Shown here: piece by piece, positions 1 to 18,704 of the stretch | How the letters are laid out: every line of letters begins with the position of its first letter | Numbering within the stretch: the first letter of the stretch is position 1 | Assembly (NCBI GenBank): GCA_019916065.1 | Contig: CM034239.1 | Coordinates: forward strand, 48,683,812-48,747,811 | Direction of reading: 5' to 3' | Source: Vitellaria paradoxa | Lineage: Eukaryota; Streptophyta; Magnoliopsida; Ericales; Sapotaceae | DNA length: 64,000 bases | Position numbers and translations under genes: made by a program | The notes under the pieces: model-generated | The model's input: the letters and a program-made list of their open reading frames with translations, nothing else | The model's database searches: none | Told to the model about the DNA's origin: nothing

Positions 1-167
1 TTCTTGCATGTGCAAATTGGACCCAGCTCAGTTAGCCGGTACGTTTCCATTTGTTTAGCTAGCTTCAGTTACTTTTGTTTACATATATATATATATATAT
101 TATATATATATGCCTCCTTATCCTTTTCTTAATTCGTAATGCTGTTGAATGGCGAAAACGTAATCAG

Positions 168-308
168 GATATTGCGGACAAGCATATCACTTGTTTGGGA
201 CCTGAAAATCTGCGCATCGATCCTCACCATCCAGCTGGTCCATTCCCAGGAGGATGGGTCGAGATTCTCCAGTTAAAACTAAGGCCTGAACCTGATTTTG
301 GTTACTAA
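168..308 (+). CDS. 3'-terminal exon of an unrecognised gene (5' part lies outside the window)
   Basis: An open frame runs from a plausible acceptor (cag before base 168) through 46 codons to TAA at 306-308. It starts DIADKHITCLGPENL, contains HPAGPFPGGW, and ends RPEPDFGY. A (TA)n tract just upstream looks intronic. The frame also stays open upstream (AVEWRKRNQ), so the true exon start is uncertain. The tail is rich in Pro and Gly and has no membrane segment. I do not recognise the family. The coding call rests on the sensible amino-acid composition, the splice acceptor and the abrupt change to AT-rich non-coding sequence after the stop. Confidence 0.5.
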   Translation, partial: DIADKHITCLGPENLRIDPHHPAGPFPGGWVEILQLKLRPEPDFGY

Positions 309-747
309 AAGAGATTTAATGCAACCCATTTTGGAGAAAAATCTGAGCTGTCTAGCGTCAAACCCTGATCCACAAAGACTAAGCGGAAAAGTTACCGACG
401 CATCCTCTTGTTCCATTCTGGGGGGATTCGAGATATCGTAGTTTTTAACTTTACTCTCGTGCCCAGTTTTACAATATTTAGAAACTAAATGGGATTAAGT
501 GGGTAGGTTTGAAATTTAAACTTTATGCCGAACTTTTTTTTAAGTCCAATTCAGTATGATGAATAATAAAATATTATTAAGTCCGATTCGTCCTAATTGA
601 TTTTTATACATACTGACACCCATTCTTTTAAATTAAGAATAGTTAAAGATATTAATCCAAAAAATTAAAAAGTTTTTTTAAATTTATAATTTCACTAATT
701 ATTCTATGAATAAGTAACATAATAAAATAAAAATGATCTTTGACTAT
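309..747. other. 3' flank of the upstream gene; AT-rich, no gene seen
   Basis: After the stop at 308 there is a probable 3' UTR and then AT-rich DNA with short homopolymers. I see no ORF with protein-like content and no RNA gene. Confidence 0.5.
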
Positions 748-1330
748 TACATGAGATTGAGATTTAATTTTTAAGACTATTACTTACAAAATTACTTACT
801 TCACACTTTAAGGCTGTGTTTGTTTGAGAAATTGAATAATAGGAGATAAGTAATACTGTGGGATCCACAGATGAGTTGGATAAAAGATGGATTAATTTTT
901 TATGTAGGATTATTTTTTTAGTGTTTGGTTGGTGGGATATAAAGTGGGATAAAAAGTATGATTTGATATGTGATGTGATAAGAAATAATTTTTGACCTTT
1001 AGATTTTGGCGAGAAACAATCCAGCAATGGGGGATTATTAACCCCACATAAAAGGTGGGATAACTCATTCGACAAAAGGTGGCATGTAGTGATAAAAAAG
1101 TGGTCCCACGGATTTCATATCCATTGAAAAAAATTAAACAAACGCTTCATTGAATAAGATTGCCGGATAAATCATCCAATCCCACATTTTTATTCGGCAA
1201 ACAAACGTACCTTAAGGCTGTGTTGTTTGAGGGATTAAATAATAGGGGATAAGTAATACCGTGGGACCTACTAATGAGATTGAAATTTAATTTTTAAGAC
1301 TATTCCTTACAATATTACTTCACATTTTAA
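748..1330. repeat. direct duplication flanking and including the start of a MITE
   Basis: The stretch at 748-811 (gagattgagatttaattttt onward, ending cactttaa) recurs with a few changes at 1272-1330. The first roughly 50 bases of the MITE at 812 recur at 1216-1265 (ggctgtgttgtttgaggga). The order is therefore flank, MITE, partial MITE start, flank. This fits either a tandem duplication of about 0.5 kb or a second insertion next to the first. Confidence 0.7.
812..1211. mobile_element. Tourist-like MITE, about 400 bp
   Basis: The left end GGCTGTGTTTGTTTG and the right end CAAACAAACGTACC are imperfect terminal inverted repeats. Both ends are bordered by TTAA, consistent with the TTA/TAA target duplication of PIF/Harbinger-type MITEs. 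It has no coding capacity. The internal sequence tggtgggatataaagtggga matches, in reverse complement, a second copy near 63.1 kb. The family assignment is inferred from the ends and the target site. Confidence 0.7.
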
Positions 1331-1734
1331 TAGATTAATAATCTCTCTACGATAATTTGGCCTCCGCGCCCGATGTTGGGTTCTCTTGTCTCTAAAATCT
1401 TAAAAATACATAAATAAAATTAATCGAGAAAGAGCTAGCTTTTAAATTCTAGCCCGTGTCCAATCAAGTGGCTGAACCCAGCCGTGAAATTTGGGTCGGG
1501 TCATGGTTACACACATGAAACCCCCACGCCGCGGTGTCAGGTGAAACAAGAGAGGGCATTTTGGTAAAATATCGATGCTTGGGGCATCAATCAGAGGTAG
1601 GCAGCTGCGAAATTCCTACAAAATAAACAAATAAAAAAAATCGACTCTTTTTTTCTCTCCGAAAAAGGGCAACCATAATAAGAGCTTAAAATAAAGAGAA
1701 AAAATTTATTCATACATTTCAGCGGGCTAGAGAG

Positions 1735-1856
1735 CGAGAGATTATGGAGAGGGAGAAATCATTATACCAACAAAACCCTAGTTTCTCTCTGTCTCTCTCA
1801 AATCCTCCTCTCGCATAGAAGAAACGAGTTGTTAGGGTTTCGCCATCAAATTCAAA
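1735..1856 (+). promoter_or_regulatory. 5' leader of the DCN1-like gene with telo-boxes and CT/GA tracts
   Basis: The region just upstream of the ATG is GA/CT rich. It carries a telo-box-like AAACCCTAG near 1783 and an inverted copy (GTTAGGGTTT) at 1831-1840. These motifs are common in the proximal promoters and leaders of plant housekeeping and cell-cycle genes. The transcription start cannot be fixed from sequence. The 400 bp upstream (1331-1734) show no other gene. Confidence 0.4.
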
Positions 1857-4800
1857 ATGGTCGGTTAGTTAATTATCTACTCGTTTCAGCTTGCAATCCT
1901 TCTACTTTAGATCTTCAGTTTCTTGTATTTCAACTTCGCTTAATCTGTGAAGCTTAAATTCTTAACCTGCATCATGCTAGTTGTTCTCGAGGCATCCTGT
2001 TTAGCCAGTTCGTTTTCATAATTCTGCATGCGATTAAAGTTCCTATATATATTAATGAGTTGTTCAATTATCTCCATCTCAATTCTCAATTAATCTGTTC
2101 TTCTCTTATCACGTGAATGCATCAATTTTTTTTTTCTCTGGTATTAATCGTCGATTTATATGCGCATGCAATTCAATAGATGTCTTTTCGATATTTGGTC
2201 ACAGTAAGTAATTAATAACAACGGACAACTTTTGATCTTGAATTGTATTGGTATTTTTGCTTCGAATGACAGAACAAGCTAGGTAGGGGTCACCGGGATA
2301 AAGTCCAGCAGTTCATGACCATAACTGGATCCAGGTAAGCTTAATGTGGTATGGGGTTTTGTTGCTGTATTGGTCCCTGATTCTCATAAGATCGGTGGCA
2401 TTTCATGATTTTGGACTTGCAAAGTCAAGAGGTCTATGTATTTGATTGTTCTCATGGCTCTAGAGCTTATACTGACATCCTGATTTTGTGTGTGAAATTT
2501 ATCCAATTAAATTAAGATGGAAACAACCAGTGGACATTCATGCCAGAGTCTATTTTCCTTCTCCAGAGCCATTGAGGCGCTTTATTTATCAGTGCCAACT
2601 GAACCTCCATAGCATATGAGAATTTGTGATGCAGAGTCGGTTCTGAAAATTTTCTCGAGAGGAACCTCAAACAAGAATCTGAGATGTACTTATTCTGATT
2701 GCTGGTTCTGTTTGTCAATTCATTGCAAGTGTGTTGCCTTGAGTATAGATTTAGCTTTGCTTGACGAGCTGCTTCATTTTTTTTTTTTCTAGGTTTAGCT
2801 GCTTAGATGATTGACTGTTGGCTATGGACATATGACAGCAACCAATTCTAGAAATAATTGTTGGTTGGCAACTATTTGGTTTAAGGACTAGTTATTGAAA
2901 GTTAGTGGGGATGTTTTGTCTGTTTTGGGGTTATGGATTTTGGCAACTTGCCCATGTAAAAGATAACATGTTAGAAGGGTATTTTAGCATATGTGAAGAG
3001 TCATTGACTGATGAAAAAATTGAGGTTCCATAGAATTCTAGTACGCCAAAGTCTTTTGTCCCTATGCTGCAGTTATGACATTTAAAGCATGCACTCGTTT
3101 GTGCACATGAGCTGTGGGGAACATGACATCTAACATAAGCCAAAGAAGTATGTAAGGAACTGCTTCAATAATTTCAGCAAGGGTTTCTAGAATTTTAATT
3201 TGCCTTAACTTTGCTAATAAAAATCTTTATAGGTCTTTGCACTTCTATGCAATAGCATGATCCAGGATTTCCTTAAGATATAGGTTTCTTCTTGGAAATT
3301 CTCTTGTGCTTGCTTCCTATTTACAATGTTCTATTTGGCCTTTCTTTTTCTTGAGATCCAAAATTTTATACTTCCATCCACGTCTTATATATTAAGTGAG
3401 AGTGATATTCTTTTGTTACTTGTCCAAATGTGGGCCTTATTTCATTAAACATCGTTGTGCTATGAGGATCATGAGAGTTTAGATTTTATTATGGTTTTCC
3501 ATTCAATTTAAGCGGAGTGCTCCGTTTTTATTAGATTATAGTTGATAGCTCTTTACTTTTTGATATGCAGTGAAAAAGCTGCCGTTTCAGGCCTTGAAAG
3601 CTAGTGATTGGCATCTTGAAGGAGCATTTGATGTATTCTACAGCCAACCCCATGTTAAATCATATGCTGATGCTAGACATGTGGAGGAACTTTACAACAG
3701 ATACAAAGGCAAGCATTACAATTCAACTTCATTCTTCCGTATGTTTCCCTAGTAAAGAACATATATATTTCCTTTTAATTTGCTGGAATTATCCTTTTTT
3801 TACCCGATTTCCTTGAATCTTTTGTACTATCTGATTTTGATACTATCTTGTAAAAATGGCTGACCATCTTAAAATATATTGAGATATTGAAACATAAACA
3901 TGTAAGTGCATTTGCTTTTTCCTTGTTCAACAAATTGGCTTTCACAGGATGTGCCCCCCCCCCCCACCAAAAAAAAAAAAGGCGTTTGTAGTGTAGAGGC
4001 TGGAGTTGATATATGTGTTGAGGCAATCTTGGCTTCCTTTGGTTTGAGTAGAAATCATTGGAGGATGGTAGTTTATGATGATGTGGAGGCCTGTTTCAGT
4101 GGCGGCTTACTGTCAAACCTTATTTGCATGATTTCTGCTATTATATTGTCTTGTTACATTTTTGTTTGGGTTTCTTTGAAGATCATGTTGTGCTGAGTGT
4201 TTTAGTATGTTTTTTCTTGTTATAATGCTGCATTTGTTTTTTAGAGGATATAGAAGTATGTTTTCCAGGGTAATAGAGCCAGCAGAAGAAGCTTGATTGG
4301 AGGGGATGGGCATGAATATAGTTTTTGTCAGATACAACTGAGCTATGTTTTTCTTTTATTTATTTTTATTGGGGGGGGGGGGGTGGGAGAATGTAGAAGA
4401 ATTCATCTCTCGAAATCTGTTAATTGTTGCTTGTCTGATGAAATTTGGTGGGTGTCGATAGGCCTGTATACATGGTTTGCACACTAGTTGTCTTTGTGTT
4501 CTTTCACTGGGATATGAGAAGCAGTCATGTTTGGCTTGACCATTGTAACATTTGTAAGAGTTGAAGTTGGAAACTATTATCAAAATTTATGTGGGTAGAT
4601 TGTTTCAATGATCATGGAAATATTTTGAGTGTTTTGGAAATTTTGATAGTGGCACAAAAATATGAAAATAGATAGAAGAAGAATAAATTGAATCTATCTA
4701 AATATATAAAAATCTAATGATAAATTAATTAACAATTTATTGATTTTGTATATTCTATTTTATTTTGGTATGGTTTACCTTGTTTGGTGGAAATATTGAA

Positions 4801-7800
4801 ATTATTATTCCACTAGTATTTTGTTTTGGTATATAGGAAACAGAAACATTTCATCTGTTTTGAGAAAAAGAAATGATATTTGTTCCGTGATTGGAAGCCG
4901 ATGATGGCTTAAGGTGATTTCAGCCACAAAATGGGAACTTTAGTCGGTGTTGATCTTAGCACTGTTTGCTTATATATATATATACATACACACACACACA
5001 CACAATATATATATATATATATATATATATTTCACAATGCACATAAGGAGATTGAATGTCTTAAACCAATAGTTGGGCTCTGAGTTGTTGGACACCATTT
5101 TGGCCCATGGACCATTGTTTCATATTTCTTACAGATTAGTTGTCGGTCCTCCCTAACTAAACATAATCTTGAAATTTTATTTTTCTAATAGCTAAAGCAC
5201 CATAACTGGTTGTGAGAAAAATGTGGCGTACTGTTGCTTCTTAACAAGTAAACTATGTCTGGTTCTGTTGCTTCTTAACTAGTAAACTAAGTCAAGTCTG
5301 ATTTGAAGAGAACTGCAATGTTTTGCAGATCCATATGTTGATATGATTTTGGCAGATGGCATCACGCTCCTTTGCAGTGACCTTCAGGTAGTTCTGCTTG
5401 TTGCTTATTAACTACCTTCAAAATTATTAGTTGATGAGATTACTGTAAGTTTTAGTTTAAACAAGCATACGAGGAACATCATCTAGTATTATGTCCACAA
5501 TTCCTGTAGCATGTTATGGGTCATTTTAAATTCATTATTAATGGTCAGGAATTTTCTATTATTGTTTAGAAGCTAGTATTACTTCCTTAATGTTGTTTAA
5601 TGACATAAATATTTGTTTACCTTGCAGGTGGATCCTCAAGATATTGTTATGGTATGTGGATATGTTTAGAGACATTGAACTTTCTACAAAACAAGGAATG
5701 CAATGCGAATATCTTAATTTATTGTTATTGAGAACACATAACAACATCATATAAAAGGAGGAGGGTAATGGGGTTGCGTGGGTTTGAACCAAAGACCTTG
5801 AGCATGGGTGATATGGCTCGATGCGGTTTGGTGGGGGATATAGCTCGTCACCTAGCAGAACAAAGAAAAAAGATCCATGTAGCTAACTCCATTTAGTTGG
5901 AAAAAGCTAAGTCGAGTTGGGGCAGATATTTTACATGTACCTAAAAAGATTTTGACGGCAATAGGTGCTTAAACTGTCCAAGATGCCTCTATTTTCACAG
6001 TGAAATAAGTTTGAGTTATTCAATTGTCTGTTTCTTGTTTCCTCAAATTAACTTTTGAACAATATGAGACAAGCGGATCCTTATATTTGCTAGTTTTCTC
6101 AGTCACAGGGACTCAAACGTTGGAGAGTTGATTTTTTATTTTTTAGAACAATAGATTAGCGAAGGTATCCATTAGGTATAATTGAGATGAATGGGAAGGG
6201 CATTTGCTGCACCTTGGCTCTAAATGAAAGGAACAAATGATGTTGTTTGAAGAATTGTCTTTCATAGTTGAATAAGAGGTAGCTGTGCGATGTTGGAATT
6301 TAACCTTGCTATTGTTGATTCTGGCCGGTGGCTAGTATTTGTAGTTGCCTCTCCACTCCTCACTTGCCAAAGAAGATTGAATGACAAATGTCTGTTAGCT
6401 CCAGAATTATCTACAATATCAGGAGGGCATACCGTGATTTACTGCTATTTCCTATTTTTTTTATTGTCCTACAATGCCTATATTGTATTCTCCTCCTTTT
6501 TCATTTTAGTAGGTCTTAAACTTTTGTTGCAGTGTCACATTCTCTTCTGATGAGTGTACCTGAGCAGATTGTGTCTTCATTGGGTTATGCTGGTAAATAA
6601 ATGACTAAATATATTTAGAAAGCTCTGAAGGATAGTCTCAAAAAAAGAGGGAAAAAGTCTTTTTAAGAAATTGGAACTGTGTTTGCCTTGCATACCAGGA
6701 ATCTTTTGGTTTATCATGATTGAGTTATTAGTAGTAGAGAAAATATGCTAATTACACAATTTGTTTAGCTAAGATAAGTTCTTTTGCCTTGCTGTAGCTA
6801 GTTCTTTCTTGGCACATGAAGGCTGCAACAATGTGTGAATTTTCCAAGCAGGAGTTTGTTGGTGGTTTACAAGCTCTTGGGTAACTTTTGGTTTAGTTAT
6901 CTGTTTGCTTCTTATTTTTTATTCATAAAATAGTAGACTGGAACCTTTATGATATCAGCTTCACAAAGTTATATATTTTAATATCAGGATAGCTTCGCTG
7001 GAGAAGTTCCATGAGAGGATCCAATATATGCGTTCTGAGCTGAAAGATGAGCGTATGTATATATCACATTAATTTCCTTCATTAGTTGCTAGTAGTAATG
7101 AATTATAAGCCATGTTGCTTCTATTTTTCTGTTCAAATATATTAATTTGGATGAGAAACTTGAACACTTTAAAAGGAGATTGATTTGGTCAACTTCAGCG
7201 TAGTATGTATAATTTCACTATTTTGTTACTGAACAAAGTCTCCTGTGGTTGTGCAGAAAAGTTCCGTGAGATCTATAACTTCGCTTTTGGCTGGGCAAAA
7301 GAGAAGGTATGTATACTAAGCATAAAGACTTTGATTTGCATTTGTTGGCATTATTAGTTCTCTCAATTTTAATGTTTTCTTCGTTGGACTTGAATCTTTT
7401 CTGAAGTTCTCTGAAAATTTTCATCCTTTTGAGTTCTGATAATTGTTGAGGTGGTTATATGCCATATTTAAACTAACTATTCAATAATTCCATCACCTGT
7501 TTGGTTCATCATGCTTCCTTTAGTAATGGCTTTGTTGATGAATGAATGTAAATTTATTTGACTTGAAGGTAAATGCTTGTAAATGTTCTACTGCAATTGC
7601 CAGACGTTAGATCTCAGACTTGGCACTATGATTCCTTGAGCAAGGGCGTATGTCTAGAATTAATGTAATTGATAGCATAATTAGGACAATATACATACCT
7701 ATAAAAATTGCATTGTTAAAAAAATGCATGCTGGTTGGAAAAGATCTATAACACAGGATTGAGAATTAAAATTATTATATAGCTTAGTGGTCCTACTTGG

Positions 7801-10022
7801 TTGCGTAAGAGTTGATCTAGGTTTGAATTCCTGATGGGAGAAACATTTTGACTTTTTAGAGAGGAAACAGAAGCCTCCCATTGCACCGTGTCAATCTCTG
7901 CAGTCAGTGTGGGAGAAACATGGAAGGTCCCATGAGATGATTAAATCCATTTGTCAACTGTCAAATTCACAATTTTGGTTTAACCAAATTGCATTTTTGA
8001 CAGGTTTGCACTGTAAAGTAGATTTGATGGATTATTGGGCTTTGCAATGGTAACAGTTGTATAATATCCTTACCATGTATAGATCCTACAACTTAGGTAA
8101 TTAGCTTAATTTTAGGAGATTTCCGGTAATTTATCTCCTGTAATTTCTCCTTTCCGTGTAGACTTTCTGTTTTCTGCCTATTTAATGAGAATTGCCACAA
8201 AGGACAAATCAGTTTTTCCCAAAAAGAAAGCTCTCTTTGTTAATTTGACAATTGTTTCTGTATGTTAATGAAAGCCGCAAGTTTTTTTAATACCTTTAAA
8301 ATCTCATTATCTCTGAACGAAGAATGGAAATGGCTAGTTTATAATGCAAGGAAAAATAGACACTTTATATTTTGTAACTTTGGGATATTGCAGCACTTTC
8401 AGACTTCGACTGCGAATGCTTATGTGGCAGTATAATATAGTGTAATCTTAGTTTGGATACTTCAGGTATCCATTTGAACTTCAGGTATCCATTTGAGCTG
8501 CAGTTGACATTCCTTTTCAACTGCAGGGTCAGAAGTCTTTGGCACTGGATACTGCAATTGGGATGTGGCAGTTGCTTTTTGCTGAAAAGCAGTGGCCATT
8601 GGTTGATCACTGGTGTCAGTTCCTGCAGGTAAGCTTATTGGAACATACCTTGATCAATTTTTGAAAGTTCCTGCGTGAGTGGGTGAATTGTTGTAACTTG
8701 GCAGTGTCTATTCAATAATCATTAATTCTTATATTCCCAACTATTTCCTCTTTTAGTTATTCATGTTGATTGATATTGGCCACCCATTAGCTTGAAGAAG
8801 GGTTGGGGCAGTTGGTGTGGGGAAAGAAATTCACCCCCCCCCCCCCCCCCCGTTTCTTGTCTCTCTTATGAAATTTCCTTTCCTATTGAATGCGGCTATG
8901 GTAAGTTCCCCTTGAGTGGCTACAATTACAAAAGCAAGATATGTGCGGTATAATCATCTAACCAAAGGCTTTCAAATTTATCTAAAATATCTACATTCAG
9001 TTGGCAAAGTTTCAACTCCTGGTTTAACTAAAACTGTGTGATGCACAAGGTTAATAATGTCTATAACTATGCTTATTTATAGTAGCTCCCTTTTGCATAG
9101 AAACACACAAGATATGAAAATATTGGAATTATTCTTTTAAGAAAAGAAGTTCATGGCTACGCTTATTGGTTACTGTGATGTTTTATGGAGTGTTGTTGAC
9201 AAAGAATTTTTAGTATCGGTATTATTTGGTTTATTATGTTTAAATGTTTTCATCATGAAGTGCTGAATTTTGCTTGAATTAGTAAATGAATTCCCTACAG
9301 TTTGCCTTTATTTATCTTTTCGCCAACTTAACATGTGTATTGATTTTTCTGTTTTTGTTGGAACTCAAGTCAGGCTCGGCACAATAAAGCAATCTCTAGG
9401 GACACGTGGTCTCAACTACTGGAATTTGCAAGGGTGAGATTTGTAGCAATAGATTACATGCCTGAAGCTGATGTTCAGTTGCATATATGGATTGCTTCTC
9501 TAGTTCTTTTGTATTTTTACCTCCGAGATTGATGAAATAATTCACTCCCCTGGGCCAATGGCATCCTTCATGTGGATATGTATGTGCCATTGCATGTAGA
9601 GTCTCTCATTTGTTCACTCAATGGTTTGAACCACGTGACTGTATTAGTCAACTGCAGTTTTTTCCAAAACAGCCATTTATATAACTAGGATCGGTCATTG
9701 TAATTTGGATTCCCTGACAATAAATGGTTTTGGACAGATATGCATATTACTGCTCCCTACAACCCCCTCTCTCCCCCCCCCCCCCCAAAAAAAAAAATAA
9801 ATGGAAGAAAAAGATCTTTGCACAATGTAAGACCCAAGTAGATTATGATGATTTGATATCACAGTGATGTGTCTTTAACATTTGTCGTGTTGACTGTTAT
9901 TACAGACAGTAGATCTAACACTATCAAACTATGATGCTGAAGGTGCCTGGCCGTATCTTATTGATGAGTTTGTTGAATACTTGAATGAGAATGGCATTTA
10001 TTCAAAAGGGCCGGTTGAATGA
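1857..10022 (+). CDS. DCN1-like protein (defective in cullin neddylation), 11 coding exons
   Basis: DCN1-like proteins act as co-E3s that promote transfer of RUB/NEDD8 from UBC12 to cullins, activating cullin-RING ubiquitin ligases. Exons: 1857-1859, 2273-2334, 3571-3708, 5329-5387, 5628-5651, 6798-6880, 6988-7052, 7257-7306, 8527-8628, 9374-9433, 9906-10022. The protein is about 253 aa, normal for the family. It starts [15 protein letters not shown], with a UBA-like region at about 8-45 ([20 protein letters not shown]). The PONY/DCUN1 domain follows from about 60 ([67 protein letters not shown]). Exon 1 supplies only the ATG, and its donor is gtcggt. The intron after 3708 starts with GC (aaag|gcaagc). 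One oddity: exon 3 has one T too many in the run at 3585-3587, shifting the frame. All other phases agree, so I read the gene as functional with a probable sequence error. Confidence 0.93.
3954..3980. repeat. C(12)-A(12) compound homopolymer tract
   Basis: A run of C (3954-3965) is followed, after acc, by a run of A. It lies in intron 3 of the DCN1-like gene and is one of a window-wide set described in the findings. A G-only tract lies at 4371-4383 in the same intron and a C-only tract at 8834-8851. Confidence 0.9.
4974..5031. repeat. compound (TA)n-(CA)n-(TA)n microsatellite
   Basis: Alternating TA, CA and TA dinucleotides lie within intron 3 of the DCN1-like gene. It is a simple repeat with no other content. 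Confidence 0.9.
5765..5935 (+). mobile_element. probable 3' tail of a plant RTE-type LINE or related SINE
   Basis: The sequence agatccatgtagctaactcc followed by atttagttgg resembles the conserved 3' end of widespread plant RTE-type LINEs and derived short elements. A B-box-like gggtttgaacc motif lies upstream. A related tail occurs at about 41120-41180. No target duplication was found, so the boundaries are approximate. Confidence 0.4.
9773..9797. repeat. C(14)-A(11) compound homopolymer tract
   Basis: C run 9773-9786 passes directly into A run 9787-9797, in the last intron of the DCN1-like gene. Confidence 0.9.
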
Positions 10023-10250
10023 TTGGAAGATGGATTGCTGGAGTGGTGGTGGTATATTCTATGGAGCGTGCGCTAGTGAGATTGATTTGTTCGGTTCTAC
10101 CCTATGATTGAATCTTCTCTTATCCAAAGGTAAATATGAGGTAGAAAGAGAAACCTTGGGAATTTTAATCTTCTTTTCTCCTTTCCTATTGGGGCTGCCA
10201 GTATTGGGATGTGGAATAGTTGATATGGTATATGGAACTTTTCCTGATGG

Positions 10251-10256
10251 AATAAA
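10251..10256 (+). terminator. candidate polyadenylation signal of the DCN1-like gene
   Basis: AATAAA lies 229 bp after the stop codon, within the probable 3' UTR. Confidence 0.4.
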
Positions 10257-10947
10257 TTTCAGGAGCATGTTTGAGGTTTTATTGCTTTGACATTTTAACT
10301 GGGAATGTACATTGGTTGAACATATTTCATGTTGTCAATTTGTTTCATGATTGCTTATTCAAAACTACAGTTTTACCATATACTTTTAATTATGCTTAAA
10401 TTTTATTCACAGAAAATTTTAATAACGTGGCTTAGTACAGTGCTTTGTTCTATTTAAAAGTGTCGCCAAGCCCTTTCAAGTTTGTTCATAGCTTATACAC
10501 ATTTCAATTAAATTCCAATCGCAACCCTTCTCCACTCTCATTATTATTTGTGGCTCAATATATACCCATTGTCGCAACTGGAGACAAAGAAGAAACATGC
10601 AAATTCCTTTCTTGTTTTCTTCTGGTATAGAACAGTAAATATTATTATTTAGTGGGAGAATCCACACCATTTTCAGCGAAGGTTTTCCCCCCAATCTTTG
10701 GCCGTTCACAAGATTGAGTAACATTCAGTTCAAACAGTGTATAATGTATTGCTAAAATGAGCTCATAAACAATGAAGTCAGTTATTTATAGTCCCATCAA
10801 GGAAATGATTAGCTCCCATGACAACAACTAAGATCATTAAAAAACCAGGGGAAAAAATTTGACTCAAATTTATAGTTATTCCTTTAACCAAACTCATTGC
10901 ATGTTCTAAAAAAACTGATACAGAAACAACAGCCTTTCCCTGGATAC
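10257..10947. other. spacer between convergent 3' ends
   Basis: This is the gap between the DCN1-like 3' UTR (plus) and the GAPCp 3' UTR (minus). A reverse-strand AATAAA-like site at 10402-10407 could end the GAPCp transcript. I see no additional gene. Short ORFs on both strands lack family features. Confidence 0.5.
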
Positions 10948-17478
<6,531 letters not shown>

Positions 17479-18496
17479 TCCCGACCCGAGGCACCGGCTC
17501 TTCTCCTTCTCTTCAGATATTGAGAACTATCTATCGGCCGATCAAATGAAATGATATATATATATATATGTACATGTATAACTATGTAATAAATATATGG
17601 TAAAACCCTAGAGATAACCGAGAAGGTTTTGGCTTTCCAGAAAGAGTACCAGCCAATTTCTCTTAATTTTTAAATGCCAAAAAAAAAAAATATGAAAGAG
17701 GTGATTCTGAGGAACCTCTCTCTCTCTCTGATCTCGCTCTACTACATTTAGGAATTCCATCAACTTCTCATTTTTTTTAACAATTAAAATTATTTTTATT
17801 TTTTTGATTTTTTTATTATAAAAATAAAAAAATATTAAATGAAAAACAATTAATTAAAAATTAAGCATTAAAATTAATTTTTGTTAGACGTAAAAGTATA
17901 AAACTATCAAACCAACCAAAAAATGGTCTTTTTGTATGTTCACGCGATCACAACTACCCCCGTGTTTCTTCCGCTGGTGAGACTTGTCCTGTTGTGGAGA
18001 TCTGAGCTGACATTTCCCTCGAAAGCCACGTCAGACAGCCAGATCATGACACCCCTTTTACGCCTGCCTACGCTTTTTGGTCCGTTGCATCCATCCATCC
18101 ATGTCTGCATCATTGGAAATTCTATTCCCCCATGGGGATGCCTTCAGGGTGAGGATTTGGTAAAAGATAAACAATAATAATAATAATTAAGAAAAATGGA
18201 TTGGGAGAGAGAGAGAGAGAAGAGCTATACAATTTAAAATGTATAATTTTAATCACTAGTGTAATTGATCATCTGAAACGATAACTTTATAAATATTAAT
18301 ACCCTGGAATTCGACAAATATTACAATCCAGTCTTATACTTTTTTTAAATTCTTTTACCATATTTAAATTTAAAAAAAATAAAAAATAAAAGAAATATTG
18401 AATATGTCTAAATTTTTTTTGTATTTATTTATTTTTTTACTTTTCTTTTTTTCTTTTTTTTTTTTTTTGTTTTTTCTTTTTTTTTTAGGGGCGGTC

Positions 18497-18516
18497 TCCC
18501 GGGATTCGACCCGGGA
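18497..18516. other. perfect GC-rich inverted repeat in AT-rich DNA
   Basis: tcccggg and cccggga form a 7-bp stem around attcga. On the minus strand the loop region gtcgaatcc is one base from a tRNA B-box. There is no cloverleaf upstream, only poly-T, so at most it is a tRNA-derived SINE fragment. Confidence 0.35.
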
Positions 18517-18666
18517 CGGAAGAGAAAGAAGTTGAAAACGGAAAGAGACAGTACCTTGGTAGATTGGGCCCTCAACCTCAAGCCGTCAAGCGTAAGGGCA
18601 ACGCGATACTGCTGGTTCTCACCTTTGATTTGACATGATTTGATTTATTAATTGAAGCAAACGAGT

Positions 18667-18704
18667 GGGGTGCCTGGGGTGGGGTGGGGCGGGGCGGGGC
18701 CGGG
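18667..18704 (+). other. candidate G-quadruplex block
   Basis: At least six runs of three or four G separated by 1-4 bases (ggggtggggcggggcgggg) lie upstream of GAPCp. On sequence alone this satisfies the usual G-quadruplex pattern several times over. Confidence 0.6.

Noticed and set aside
7775..7900. Second SINE (tagcttagtggtcc ... aggtttgaattcct)
   Set aside because: A- and B-box-like motifs are visible, but I found no target duplication or tail, so the element cannot be delimited.
17923..18177. 84-codon open frame upstream of GAPCp
   Set aside because: No recognisable domain, no gene context, and lies in the promoter side of GAPCp.
18481..18625. Possible tRNA gene
   Set aside because: Only a T-arm-like stem is present; upstream is poly-T and no acceptor, D or anticodon stem pairs with it.
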